A stretch of 64,000 bases of DNA from Alphaproteobacteria bacterium (GTDB taxonomy: Bacteria > Pseudomonadota > Alphaproteobacteria > Reyranellales > Reyranellaceae). The notes beneath the pieces are model-generated. The model saw only the letters and a list, made by a program, of their open reading frames with translations. It made no database searches and was not told the origin of the DNA. Positions 19,114 through 27,917 of this stretch are shown piece by piece (position 1 is the first letter of the stretch; every line of letters starts with the position of its first letter). The DNA lies in contig JAFKFK010000011.1 in NCBI GenBank assembly GCA_017307275.1, positions 62,001 through 126,000 of the forward strand, in the 5' to 3' direction. Position numbers and translations under genes: made by a program.

Positions 19114-19238
19114 CGTGATTATCCCTGATTTAATTCTGCAAAGCCTAACATGGTTCTTCAGGGCGGAAGTTGTCGCTTTTCCGTGAGCCGCTCCTCGGCC
19201 ACGATGCAGTGCAGCAAAAAAGAGGAGAGAGCCCGCCG

Positions 19239-20411
19239 ATGAGCATCAAGGGCAAAGCGTATATTGCCGGCATCTACGAACATCCGACGCGTCTTGCGAA
19301 GGATCTTTCGCTGGCCCAGATCCACGCCGAAGTGGCCAAGGGCGCACTGGAGGATGCCGGCCTCACCAAGGACGATGTCGACGGCTATTTCTGCGCTGGT
19401 GACGCGCCGGGTCTCGGCCCGATGTCGATGGTCGAGTACATGGGACTCAAGGTCCGCCACGTCGATTCGACGGACACCGGTGGCTCGTCCTACGTGCTGC
19501 ATGTCGGCCACGCCGCCGAGGCGATTGCCGCAGGCAAGTGCAAGGTGGCGCTGATCACCCTGGCCGGCCGGCCGCGCGCCGAAGGCATGGCGACCGGCAC
19601 CGTGCCGCGCAGCCGCGGCGGCACGCCGACGCCCGACGAGCCGTTCGAGTTCCCTTACGGGCCGACCGTCGTGAACATGTATGCGATGTGCGCCATGCGC
19701 CACATGCACGAGTTCGGCACGACCTCCGAGCAGCTCGCCTGGATCAAGGTCGCCGCGTCGCACCATGCACAGTACAACCCGCATGCGCTGCTGAAGGACG
19801 TGGTCACGGTCGAAGACGTCGTGAACTCGCCGATGATCTCCGACCCGCTTCACCGGCTCGACTGCTGCGTCATCACCGACGGTGGCGGCGCGATCGTGGT
19901 CGTGGCGCCGGAAATCGCGGCCAAGCTCAAGCGTCCGAAGATCAAGCTGCTGGGTGCGTCGGAGTTCATCAAGACGCAGATGGGCGGCAAGGTCGATCTG
20001 ACCTATTCGGGCGCGCGCTTCACCGGCGCGGCGGCCTTCGCCGAAGCGGGCGTGAAGCCCGCCGACATCAAGTACGCCTCGATCTACGACAGCTTCACCA
20101 TCACGGTGCTGATGCAGCTCGAGGATCTCGGCTTCTGCGAGAAGGGCAAGGGCGGTGCGTTCGTGGCCGACGGCAACCTGATCTCGGGCGTCGGCAAGCT
20201 GCCGTTCAACACCGATGGCGGCGGGCTCTGCTCTAACCATCCGGCGAACCGCGGTGGCCTCACCAAGGTGCTCGAAGCGGTGCGTCAGCTCCGCGGCGAA
20301 GCGCACCCCAAGGTGCAGGTGAAGAACTGCGATCTTGCCATCGCGCACGGCACCGGCGGTTCGCTTGGCCTGCGCCACGGCAGCGCCACCGTCATTCTGG
20401 AAAGGGAGTAA
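19239..20411 (+). CDS. Thiolase-fold protein (SCP-x/Ltp2-like), probable DUF35 partner
   Basis: A 390-residue thiolase-superfamily protein; ATG 19239 has AGAGGAGAG upstream. The fold marks are GGSSYVLHVGHAAEAIAAG (81-99) and AHGTGGSLGLRHGSATV near the end. The position normally holding the nucleophilic Cys of thiolases reads STDTGGSS (77-84), with no Cys. The YDSFTITVLMQLED segment recalls Ltp2-type proteins, which are retro-aldolases working with DUF35 proteins. The next gene, 3 bases downstream, is exactly such a DUF35 protein. Thiolase activity is therefore doubtful; a C-C lyase of acyl-CoA substrates is an alternative. Confidence 0.85.
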   Translation: MSIKGKAYIAGIYEHPTRLAKDLSLAQIHAEVAKGALEDAGLTKDDVDGYFCAGDAPGLGPMSMVEYMGLKVRHVDSTDTGGSSYVLHVGHAAEAIAAGKCKVALITLAGRPRAEGMATGTVPRSRGGTPTPDEPFEFPYGPTVVNMYAMCAMRHMHEFGTTSEQLAWIKVAASHHAQYNPHALLKDVVTVEDVVNSPMISDPLHRLDCCVITDGGGAIVVVAPEIAAKLKRPKIKLLGASEFIKTQMGGKVDLTYSGARFTGAAAFAEAGVKPADIKYASIYDSFTITVLMQLEDLGFCEKGKGGAFVADGNLISGVGKLPFNTDGGGLCSNHPANRGGLTKVLEAVRQLRGEAHPKVQVKNCDLAIAHGTGGSLGLRHGSATVILERE

Positions 20412-20414
20412 GTC

Positions 20415-20810
20415 ATGGCCGACACCAAAGAGCGCAAGTTGCCGGCCCCGGCGATCAGCCCCGAGACGCAGGCCTATTGGGATGCTGCGGGCAAGGGCAA
20501 GCTGCTGGTGAAGAAGTGCACGGCCTGCGGCGAGGCACATCATTATCCGCGGCCGATCTGCCCGTTCTGCTTCAGCGACAAGACCGAATGGACCGAAGCC
20601 TCGGGCAAGGGCACGATCTATTCCTTCAGCGTCATGCGCCGTGCGCCGGTGCCCTACGCCATGGCCTACGTGACCCTGGCCGAAGGCCCGCGCATGGTGA
20701 CCAACATCGTCGATTGCGACTTCGACAAGCTGAAGTGCGATCAGCCGGTGAAGCTGGTTTTCAAGCCGACCGACGGTGGCCCGCCGCTGCCGATGTTCAC
20801 GCCGGCCTGA
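20415..20810 (+). CDS. DUF35 zinc-ribbon/OB-fold acyl-CoA-associated protein
   Basis: A 131-residue protein with an N-terminal helix, a rubredoxin-like zinc ribbon (CTAC and CPFC, about residues 36-53) and a C-terminal OB-fold (GTIYSFSVMRRAPVPYAMAYVTL). DUF35 proteins bind thiolase-fold partners and help hold the acyl-CoA substrate. The gene starts 3 bases after the thiolase-fold stop, supporting a complex. Its 3' end overlaps the FAD monooxygenase gene on the other strand by 14 bases. Confidence 0.9.
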   Translation: MADTKERKLPAPAISPETQAYWDAAGKGKLLVKKCTACGEAHHYPRPICPFCFSDKTEWTEASGKGTIYSFSVMRRAPVPYAMAYVTLAEGPRMVTNIVDCDFDKLKCDQPVKLVFKPTDGGPPLPMFTPA

Positions 20811-22245
20811 CCGGCAGGGCCGCGACCGCGTCGACGAGTTCGGCGCGGTCCGAGGCGACTGCAAAGACATAACGATCGGGCCGCAGCACTGCGGCCCGTT
20901 TTTCGTGGGACGCCAGCCATTCCAGGCCGACGCCGGGCAACAGCACCGCATCGGTCTGCAGGCCGTCGAGCACCGCGGCCTCGCCGACCACGGCGAAGCG
21001 CTGGCCGATGGCGTCGTCCATCAAGCGACCATCGCCGAGGCGCGGCTGCGGGAAGATGGTGCCGACGGGCGGTAGTGCATCGAGACGGCAGCCCGGCCCC
21101 AGTTGCGGCTGCGGATAGTCGAACATCTCTGCGCCGGCTGCGAAGCGCCGGTCGCGCGCACGAGCGGCATCGCGATCGGTTTCCTGCAGCACTGCCCCCA
21201 GGCGCACGGCGAGCTCGATGAAGGTGCGGACATGCGGCAGCCGCTCGCTTTCGTAGGAATCGAGCAGCGTATCGGGTGCGTTGCCCTTCACGACGGCGGC
21301 GAGCTTCCAGGCGAGATTGGCCGCATCGCGCATCCCCGCGCACATGCCCTGACCGAGAAAGGGCGGGGTCTGGTGGCAAGAGTCGCCTGCCAGCAGAAGG
21401 CGACCTTTGCGCCAGCCTTCCTGCACGACCGAGTGGAAGGTGTAGACCGCGGCCCTTTCCGGCTGCGCATCCTGCGGTCCCAGCCAGCGTGCGATCATCG
21501 GCCAGAAGAGATCGGGCTCGGTCACCCGGGCAGGATCGTCGCCCGGCATCAGCATGATCTCCCACCGCCGGCGAACGCCACCCTGTGCGGCGCCGACATT
21601 CACAATCGTCATCGGTCGCGCCGGATCGCAGAGCTGCACCGAATGGTCGGGCAGGGCGCGTACGCGAGGCGCATTCGGATCGCAGATGAGATCGACGACC
21701 AGCCAGGGCTGATGCAGGCCGAGATCGACCCTGCGGCTGCCGATGGCGCGGCGCACCAGCGAGCGCGCGCCGTCGCAGCCCACGACATAGCGCGCCTTGA
21801 GTTCGTCGACCGATCCGACGTCGTGCCCGAGGTGAACGCGCACATTGGGAAAGCGCGTCAGCCCGTCGCGCAGGAGGCGTTCGAGTTCGGGCTGATGGAA
21901 GTACCAGTTGCCCGCCCAGCCATGTGGCCCTGGTCCGTCGATGCCGCGGCGGACCATGAGTGTCTGACCCTCGGCGTTGACGAAATGCATGCCCTTCGAC
22001 GAGGCGCGGGCCGCGGCGGCGATACGGTCGGCAAGCCTCGCCGCTTGGAAAATGCGCATGACTTCGCCGTCGAAATGCACGGCGCGCGGCAGCGGATAGA
22101 TCTCGCGCTCGCGGTCGAAGATATCGACCGCGAGTCCGGCTTGGCCCAACAGATTGGCCAGCAGTGCGCCGACCGGCCCGCAGCCGACGATGGCGACGTC
22201 GCTTGCGACGGTGGCGACGTCGGTCAGGAGTTGAGCACTTCCCAC
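20797..22245 (-). CDS. FAD-dependent aromatic-type monooxygenase (MhpA-like)
   Basis: A flavoprotein monooxygenase of about 482 residues, para-hydroxybenzoate hydroxylase fold. VAIVGCGPVGALLANLL is the FAD-binding GxGxxG, YVVGCDGARSLVRR the DG motif, and RLLLAGDSCHQTPPFLGQGMCAGMRDAANLAWKL-type GD motif segment matches 3-(3-hydroxyphenyl)propionate hydroxylases. There is no nearby ATG; the best start is GTG 22245, which overlaps the upstream molybdenum-enzyme gene by 22 bases, so the N-terminus is uncertain by about 10 residues. The overlap indicates cotranscription with that gene. Confidence 0.85.
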   Translation of the reverse strand: MGSAQLLTDVATVASDVAIVGCGPVGALLANLLGQAGLAVDIFDREREIYPLPRAVHFDGEVMRIFQAARLADRIAAAARASSKGMHFVNAEGQTLMVRRGIDGPGPHGWAGNWYFHQPELERLLRDGLTRFPNVRVHLGHDVGSVDELKARYVVGCDGARSLVRRAIGSRRVDLGLHQPWLVVDLICDPNAPRVRALPDHSVQLCDPARPMTIVNVGAAQGGVRRRWEIMLMPGDDPARVTEPDLFWPMIARWLGPQDAQPERAAVYTFHSVVQEGWRKGRLLLAGDSCHQTPPFLGQGMCAGMRDAANLAWKLAAVVKGNAPDTLLDSYESERLPHVRTFIELAVRLGAVLQETDRDAARARDRRFAAGAEMFDYPQPQLGPGCRLDALPPVGTIFPQPRLGDGRLMDDAIGQRFAVVGEAAVLDGLQTDAVLLPGVGLEWLASHEKRAAVLRPDRYVFAVASDRAELVDAVAALPVRPA

Positions 22246-24560
22246 ACCCGTTCGGGCGTGGCCGGCATGTTGATGTGACGGCCACCCAGCGCATCGACGA
22301 TGGCGTTCATCACCGACGGCAGCGAGCCCGCGCAGCCCGCCTCGCCGCAACCCTTGGCGCCCAGCACGTTCGTCTTGGCCGGCACCGAGTGATAGTCGAC
22401 GTGGAAGAACGGCGTGTCTGCGGCGCGCGGCAGCGCATAGTCGGTGAAGCTGCCGGTGAGCGGCTGACCTTCCTCGCTGTAGACGACGTGCTCGAACATC
22501 GCCTGGCCGATGCCCTGCACGACGCCACCATGGCTCTGGCCTTCGACCAGCAGCGGGTTGATGACGGTGCCGAAGTCGCCGACCATCGTGTACTTCACGA
22601 CCTCGATGACGCCGGTATCGGGGTCGATCTCGACTTCCGCGACATGCGTGCCGTTGGGGAAGGCCGAGGGTGCCGCTTCGTGGACGTGGCTGACGTTGAG
22701 CGTGTCGGGCACGCCTTCGGGCAGCACCATGCCGCCGCGCAGCTTCTCGGCCAGCTCCATGATGCCGATGCCGCGGTCGGTACCGACGATGGTGAAGCGG
22801 CCTGTCTTGAATTCGATGTCGACCGCGGAGGCTTCGAGGGCGACGCCGGCGATCTGCTTGCCCTTGTCGATCACCTTGTCCGAGGCTTCGACGATCGCCG
22901 CGCCCGACGCCATGATCGATTTGGAGCCGCCGGTGCCACCACCTGCGATCAGCAGGTCGCTGTCGCCCTGGATCAGCTTGATCCGATGGAATGGCACGCC
23001 GAGCTTTTCGGTCAGCACCTGGGCGAACGCCGACCAATGCCCCTGGCCGTAGTCGAGCGTGCCGGTGATGATCGAGACGTCGCCGTTCGGCTCAAAGCGG
23101 ATGCCGCCCATTTCGTTCGTTGGAGGCGCCGTCACTTCGAGATAGTCACCGATGCCGAGCCCACGCAGCTTGCCGCGTGCTTTGCTTTCGGCCTTGCGAG
23201 CATCGAAGCCCGCGACGTCGGCCAGTTCCAGCGCCTTGTCGAGCAGGATGGTGAACTCGCCGCTGTCATAGGTCGTGCCGGAGGCCGTCTTGTAGGGCAT
23301 CTCCTCCGGGCGGATGTGGTTGCGGCGGCGCATCTCGACCTGGTCGATGCCCATCTCGCGGGCGGCCGTGTCGATCAGCCGTTCCATGAAGTAGTTGGCC
23401 TCCGGTCGCCCGGCGCCACGATAGGCGCCGACCGACGAGGTGTGCGTGAACACCACCTTGGTCGAGACTTCGATCAACGGCGTGCGGTAGATCGCGGCGA
23501 GATTGCGGGTGACGCCCATCGACCCCATCGCCGCGCCGACATTGGCGAGATAGGCGCCGAGATTGGCGTAGCCCGAGAGCCGGACTGCGAGGAAGTGACC
23601 CTCCTTGTCGAGTGCCAGCTCGGCATCGAAATCATGATCGCGGCCATGCTGGTCGCTGAGGAAGGCGCCGCTGCGATCGTCGGTCCACTTGACCGGCCGG
23701 CCGAGCAGCTTGGAGGCATGGAACAAGCCGGCATACTCAGGGTAGGGCGAGCCCTTCATGCCGAACGAGCCGCCAACATTGCCGGTGAGGATGCGCATTT
23801 GCGCCGGCTTGATGTTCAGCAGCGCGGCCATCTGGTTCTTGAGGCCGAACGCGCCCTGATTGCCGGCGTAGAGCGTGTAGCGATCGGTCTTGGCATCGTA
23901 GTGGCCGGTCGCCGAACGGGGCTCCATGGCGCAGACGACGATGCGGTTGCTGATCAGGCGCAGGCGCGAGACGTGGGCGGCCTTGGCAAAGGCTTCGTCG
24001 ACCTTGGCCGTGTCGCCATAGTGGAAATCGACTCCGATGTTGCCCGGCACGTCGTCGAACACCAGCGGCGCGCCGGGCTGCGCAGCGGCGCGCGCATCGG
24101 TGACGGCCGGCAGGGCTTCGATATCGACCACCACGGCTTCCGCGGCGTCGCGTGCCTGTGCGGCTGTCTCGGCGACGACGAAGGCCACCGGATCGCCAAC
24201 GAAGCGCACCTTGTCGGTGGCGAGCGAGGGACGCACCGGCGTCTTCATGGGCGAGCCGTCGCGATTGGGCACCGGCAGCACGGTCTTCAGCGTGCCATAG
24301 CCTGCGGCTTCGAGATCCGCGCCGGTCCAAACGCCGAGCACGCCCGGCATCGTCTTGGCCTCGGAGATGTCGATACCCTTGATCAGCCCGTGCGCCACCT
24401 GGCTGCGCACCATCGCGCAGTAGGCCAGACCATCGAGCTTGATATCGTCGCTGTAACGGCCCTGACCCTGCAGCAGAGTCGGGTCTTCCTGGCGCGGCAC
24501 GGGCTGGCCGACGCCGAATTTCATCAAATTGAGAGAGTCGGCGGCAAGAGGCGCGTTCAT
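22224..24560 (-). CDS. Xanthine dehydrogenase-family molybdopterin-binding (large) subunit
   Basis: A 778-residue molybdenum-cofactor subunit, CoxL/XdhB-like. FGVGQPVPRQEDPTLLQGQGRYSDD begins the Ald_Xan_dh_C a/b-hammerhead domain; AYRGAGRPEANYFMERLID is the active-site loop of the form II CoxL-like group, not the Cys-containing loop of true CO dehydrogenases. GGSFGMKG and GCGEAGCAGSLPSV are cofactor-binding stretches. The partner FeS and FAD subunits are not in the window. The start is set at ATG 24560; an ATG two codons earlier and a GTG at 24593 are alternatives. It is divergent from hydantoinase B. Confidence 0.9.
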   Translation of the reverse strand: MNAPLAADSLNLMKFGVGQPVPRQEDPTLLQGQGRYSDDIKLDGLAYCAMVRSQVAHGLIKGIDISEAKTMPGVLGVWTGADLEAAGYGTLKTVLPVPNRDGSPMKTPVRPSLATDKVRFVGDPVAFVVAETAAQARDAAEAVVVDIEALPAVTDARAAAQPGAPLVFDDVPGNIGVDFHYGDTAKVDEAFAKAAHVSRLRLISNRIVVCAMEPRSATGHYDAKTDRYTLYAGNQGAFGLKNQMAALLNIKPAQMRILTGNVGGSFGMKGSPYPEYAGLFHASKLLGRPVKWTDDRSGAFLSDQHGRDHDFDAELALDKEGHFLAVRLSGYANLGAYLANVGAAMGSMGVTRNLAAIYRTPLIEVSTKVVFTHTSSVGAYRGAGRPEANYFMERLIDTAAREMGIDQVEMRRRNHIRPEEMPYKTASGTTYDSGEFTILLDKALELADVAGFDARKAESKARGKLRGLGIGDYLEVTAPPTNEMGGIRFEPNGDVSIITGTLDYGQGHWSAFAQVLTEKLGVPFHRIKLIQGDSDLLIAGGGTGGSKSIMASGAAIVEASDKVIDKGKQIAGVALEASAVDIEFKTGRFTIVGTDRGIGIMELAEKLRGGMVLPEGVPDTLNVSHVHEAAPSAFPNGTHVAEVEIDPDTGVIEVVKYTMVGDFGTVINPLLVEGQSHGGVVQGIGQAMFEHVVYSEEGQPLTGSFTDYALPRAADTPFFHVDYHSVPAKTNVLGAKGCGEAGCAGSLPSVMNAIVDALGGRHINMPATPERVWEVLNS

Positions 24561-24638
24561 GGGCATCCGCTGGAAAGGAGGGAAAATTCCCACCGATCAT
24601 AGCGCAGGACCCCGGGGCCTGTGCTAGTCATTGCTGCC

Positions 24639-26360
24639 ATGTCGAACCTTGCGTCGAACCTTGCTTCGAACCTCGATCCCGTCACCCTGACCGTCATTCA
24701 GAACGGCCTGATCCAGGTCTGCAACGAAATGGACCTCGCTTTCGTGCGCGCGGCCTTCTCGCCGGTGATCTCGGAAGGCATGGACCGCTCCGACGGCATC
24801 TACGATGCCGCCGATGGCGCGCTTATTGCACAGGGCGAGCTTGGCCTGCCGGTCTTCGTCGGCACGATGCAGTTCTCCACGCGCGCCGTGATCGAGCGCG
24901 TGAAGAGTCACTATGCCGGCAAGGTCGAGCCGGGCGACGTCTTCATCGTCAACGATCCCTATCTCGGTGGCACGCACCTGATGGACGTGCGGTTCGTGAA
25001 GCCGTTTTTCTACAAGGGTGAACTTTTCGCCTGGCTGGCCAACACGGGGCACTGGCCCGATGTCGGCGGCATGGTGCCGGGCGGTTTCTCGGCGAGCGCC
25101 ACTGAGGTCGAGCAGGAAGGGTTGCGCCTGCCGCCGGTGAAGTTCTTCAAGAAGGGCGAGATGGACCAGGAGATCCTGTCGATCATCCTGTCCAACATCC
25201 GCATCGCCGATCAGCGCATCGGCGACATCAAGGCCCAGGCTGCGGCGCTTACGACGGGCGAACAGCGTCTGACCGATCTGGTCGATCGCTACGGCGCTGC
25301 CGTCGTGAAAGCCGCAATCGCAGAAATGCGCCATCGCGCCGAGCGCCAGATGCGCGCCAAGATCGCCGGCATTCCTGACGGCGTCTACGAAGGCACCTCC
25401 CAGGTCGACAGCGACGGCGTGGTCGACGAGCCGCTGACGATCTGCATGAAGGTCACGAAGAAGGGCGAGGACCTCACCTTCGATATGACTGGATCGAGCC
25501 CGCCCTGTCGCGGTCCGATGAACAGCGTCATCGCCACGACCAAGTCGGCGATCTATCTCGCGGTGAAGCATGTCTTCCCCGACGTGCCGATCAATGCCGG
25601 CACCTTCGAGCCGCTGCACATCGTTGAGCCGGAAGGCACATTCCTCTATGCCAAGTATCCGCGGCCGGTCTCGGGCTGCGCGGCCGAGGTGAGCCAGCGC
25701 ATTGCCGAGGCGGTCTTCGCGGCGCTCACCAAGGCGATTCCCGACCTGTTGTTCGCCGCACCGGCCGGGACGTCGGGCAATCTCGGCATTGGCGGCTACG
25801 ATCCCGAGCGCCAGCGCAACTACATCATGTATCTCTTTACCGGCGGCGGTTACGGCGGCTTTCAAGGCGGCGACGGCCTCAGCAACGGCTGCTCGACCAT
25901 CGGCATTTCCAAGATGCCGCCCGTTGAAGTGCTGGAGCAGTTCTATCCCGTACTGTTCGAGGAGTTCTCGTTACGCGAGGGCTCGGGCGGCGCCGGCGAG
26001 TTCCGTGGCGGCTTCGGCATCAACTATGCGATCAAGCTGCGGCGCGGCGAGGCGCGTGTCTCGATGGTGATGGACCATGGCCGCACCGGTCCGCAGGGCG
26101 TGCTGGGCGGCAAGGATGGTGGCACCAACACCGTGCTGATCGAGCAGGGAGGGGCGAGCTACCGGCCGCCGCACCTGTCGAAGGATCAGGATATCGAGAT
26201 CGGCGTCGGTGACGTGGTGCGCGTCTCCACGCCAGGTGGTGGCGGCTTCGGGGATCCGGCGCGTCGCGCGCCGGCGGCCGTCGCGCGCGACATTACCCGC
26301 GGCTACTACACGGAAGCCGAGGCGCACGAAAAGTTCGGCCGGGCGCACGCCGCCGAATGA
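24639..26360 (+). CDS. hyuB: Hydantoinase B/oxoprolinase-family protein
   Basis: A 573-residue HyuB-type subunit. Marks are VCNEMDLAFVRAAFSPVISEG, VNDPYLGGTHLMDV, TGHWPDVGGMVPGGFSA and the C-terminal STPGGGGFGDPARR. HyuB normally works with HyuA in ATP-dependent ring opening of hydantoins, 5-oxoproline or acetone-type carboxylation, but no hyuA lies here. The ATG at 24639 is followed by a DNA repeat giving SNLASNLASNL. There is no good ribosome site. Its stop overlaps the next ATG (ATGA). Confidence 0.9.
   Translation: MSNLASNLASNLDPVTLTVIQNGLIQVCNEMDLAFVRAAFSPVISEGMDRSDGIYDAADGALIAQGELGLPVFVGTMQFSTRAVIERVKSHYAGKVEPGDVFIVNDPYLGGTHLMDVRFVKPFFYKGELFAWLANTGHWPDVGGMVPGGFSASATEVEQEGLRLPPVKFFKKGEMDQEILSIILSNIRIADQRIGDIKAQAAALTTGEQRLTDLVDRYGAAVVKAAIAEMRHRAERQMRAKIAGIPDGVYEGTSQVDSDGVVDEPLTICMKVTKKGEDLTFDMTGSSPPCRGPMNSVIATTKSAIYLAVKHVFPDVPINAGTFEPLHIVEPEGTFLYAKYPRPVSGCAAEVSQRIAEAVFAALTKAIPDLLFAAPAGTSGNLGIGGYDPERQRNYIMYLFTGGGYGGFQGGDGLSNGCSTIGISKMPPVEVLEQFYPVLFEEFSLREGSGGAGEFRGGFGINYAIKLRRGEARVSMVMDHGRTGPQGVLGGKDGGTNTVLIEQGGASYRPPHLSKDQDIEIGVGDVVRVSTPGGGGFGDPARRAPAAVARDITRGYYTEAEAHEKFGRAHAAE
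24642..24677 (+). repeat. Three-unit 12-base tandem repeat at the hyuB 5' end
   Basis: The unit TCGAACCTTGCG is repeated almost exactly at 24642, 24654 and 24666 (the third copy diverges at its end). It encodes SNLA-SNLA-SNLD just after the start codon and before conserved family sequence begins at DPVTLTVIQNGL. It looks like a recent slippage expansion. Confidence 0.75.
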
Positions 26361-26884
26361 GCCAGTTCAGGCGTTCGTTCCTCGCGCTGCCGGTGCTGCT
26401 GGCGGCAGGCGAAGCTGCCGCGCAGCTCGCGGCCTGGTATCCGCTCGAAGGCGCCGACAAGTCGTTCTTTGTCGAGATGCCCGGTGCTCCGGTCTACAAG
26501 ATCCTCGATACGGCGTCGCCGAATGGCACGCCGTTCGTCTATCACTCCTACAGCCTCGAATATCGGCGTCTCTCCTTCGTGGCGCAGACGGCGCTTTATC
26601 CCGCCGATGTCGACGTGCGCCAGCCCCGGCTCAATCTTCAATCCGCACTCGACGATCGCGCGCAGCGGCTGGCGGGCGGCAAGTGGACCCAGGTCGACTG
26701 GAAATCGGTGCAGGGCGCGCCGGCCGTCGAATCGATCGGGCCGCTACCGGGCGGAAATGCGCTGCGGCAGCTCGTTGTGCTGAAGGGCTCTCGCTACGTG
26801 TCGCTGGGCTACATGGCGCCGGCCGATGCCATGCGCGCGCCGGAGGCCGAACGTTTCTTCCGTTCCTTGAGATTGCTGTCATGA
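26357..26884 (+). CDS. Exported protein of unknown function
   Basis: A 175-residue protein with a signal peptide (RRSFLALPVLLAAGEAAA, cleavage near residue 22). The mature part has a beta-rich look, with WYPLEGADKSFFVEMPGAPVY near its start and SRYVSLGYMAP and ERFFRSLRLL near the end, a pattern seen in small secreted proteins with a PsbP/DUF1795-like fold; I would not assign a function. It overlaps hyuB and the asparaginase by ATGA junctions on both sides, so the three genes form a tightly coupled unit. Confidence 0.75.
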   Translation: MSQFRRSFLALPVLLAAGEAAAQLAAWYPLEGADKSFFVEMPGAPVYKILDTASPNGTPFVYHSYSLEYRRLSFVAQTALYPADVDVRQPRLNLQSALDDRAQRLAGGKWTQVDWKSVQGAPAVESIGPLPGGNALRQLVVLKGSRYVSLGYMAPADAMRAPEAERFFRSLRLLS

Positions 26885-27903
26885 CCTTGCCGCGTATTCA
26901 CATCCTGGCGCTGGGCGGAACCATCGCCACACGTCCCGACGCTTCCGGCGCCATGCAGATGGGATTGGGGGCCGCCGATCTTGTGGCCGCCGTTCCGCTG
27001 CTTGCCCAACTCGCGGATATCCGTGCCGAGACGGTATCGCGTGTCGGCAGTCATTCGCTGTCGTTCGATCAGCTCCATGCGCTCGCAGCGAAAATCAGAT
27101 CACTCGACGTCGATGGCGTGATCGTCACGCAAGGCACCGACACGCTCGAGGAAACGAGCTTCCTGCTCGATCTGCTGGTCGAGCGCGACATTCCCGTCAT
27201 CGTGACGGCGGCGATGCGCAATCCCGCACTGACCTCGCCCGACGGCCCGGGCAATCTTCTGGCCGCCGTGCGCGTGGCCTGCGATCCCTGGGTGCGTGCC
27301 CATGCCAAAGCGCTGGGCGTGATCGCCGTGATGCTGGACGAGGTCTATGCCGCGAGCGACGTGCTGAAGATCCATCCTACGCGGCTCAACGCCTTTGCCT
27401 CGCCGCAGACGGGGCCGCTGGCGGCGCTGGTCGAGGATCGCGTGGTGCCGCTGTCGTTGCCGGTTCGCACGCCGGTCGACGCTGCGCGCAAGCGGCTCGG
27501 TGCGTTGACGGACATCGGTCGGGAGCAGCCTGTCGCCTTGCTGTGGATGGCGCTCGACGAGCCGGGCCATCTGCTGAAGGCGCTGGCCGATCATAGCGAC
27601 CAGCTCGGCTATCGCGGCATTGTGCTGGGCGCGATGGGCGGTGGCCATGTGCCGGAACGAGTGGCGCCGTTGATCGCTCGGCTTGCCGAGATCGTGCCGG
27701 TGGTCGTCTCGCCGCGCGCGGGCGGCGGGCCGCTGCTGGAACAGACCTATGGGGGTCCGAGTTCGGAAATCGCCCTGCGCAAGGCCGGGCTCATCTGGGG
27801 CGGGCGCCTCAATCCCTTGAAGGCGCGCGTGCTGCTGGAGACTTGCTTGCGGGCCGGTCTGGACCGGCCGGCGATCGCGGAAGTCTTCGACGCCTGGGCT
27901 TGA
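26881..27903 (+). CDS. Asparaginase
   Basis: A 340-residue type I/II asparaginase hydrolysing L-asparagine to aspartate and ammonia. The nucleophilic Thr motif LGGTIAT is at residues 11-17 (T14) and the second catalytic motif TQGTDTLEET at 83-92. ITAAMRNP-like VTAAMRNPALTSPDGPGNL supports the fold. No signal peptide is present, so cytoplasmic. The ATG at 26881 overlaps the previous stop. With hyuB upstream, the unit may handle amide or cyclic-amide nitrogen compounds. Confidence 0.92.
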   Translation: MTLPRIHILALGGTIATRPDASGAMQMGLGAADLVAAVPLLAQLADIRAETVSRVGSHSLSFDQLHALAAKIRSLDVDGVIVTQGTDTLEETSFLLDLLVERDIPVIVTAAMRNPALTSPDGPGNLLAAVRVACDPWVRAHAKALGVIAVMLDEVYAASDVLKIHPTRLNAFASPQTGPLAALVEDRVVPLSLPVRTPVDAARKRLGALTDIGREQPVALLWMALDEPGHLLKALADHSDQLGYRGIVLGAMGGGHVPERVAPLIARLAEIVPVVVSPRAGGGPLLEQTYGGPSSEIALRKAGLIWGGRLNPLKARVLLETCLRAGLDRPAIAEVFDAWA

Positions 27904-27917
27904 TTATCCGGGCGTGA

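Noticed and set aside
20797..23037. An extended FAD monooxygenase of 746 residues
   Set aside because: The first 260 residues are an out-of-frame reading of the molybdenum hydroxylase gene; the FAD motif marks the true N-terminus near 22245.
24580..24591. GGGAA-AA-TTCCC in the hyuB/molybdenum hydroxylase divergent gap
   Set aside because: A short palindrome with no supporting repeat or known regulator; chance is likely.
22164..24602. An 812-codon open frame opposite the molybdenum hydroxylase gene
   Set aside because: It mirrors a gene with clear cofactor motifs; the antisense product is a low-information, His/Asp/Arg-rich sequence.
26209..26880. An N-terminal extension of the asparaginase
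   Set aside because: The upstream part overlaps hyuB and the secreted protein out of frame; the ATG at 26881 directly precedes the conserved Thr motif.
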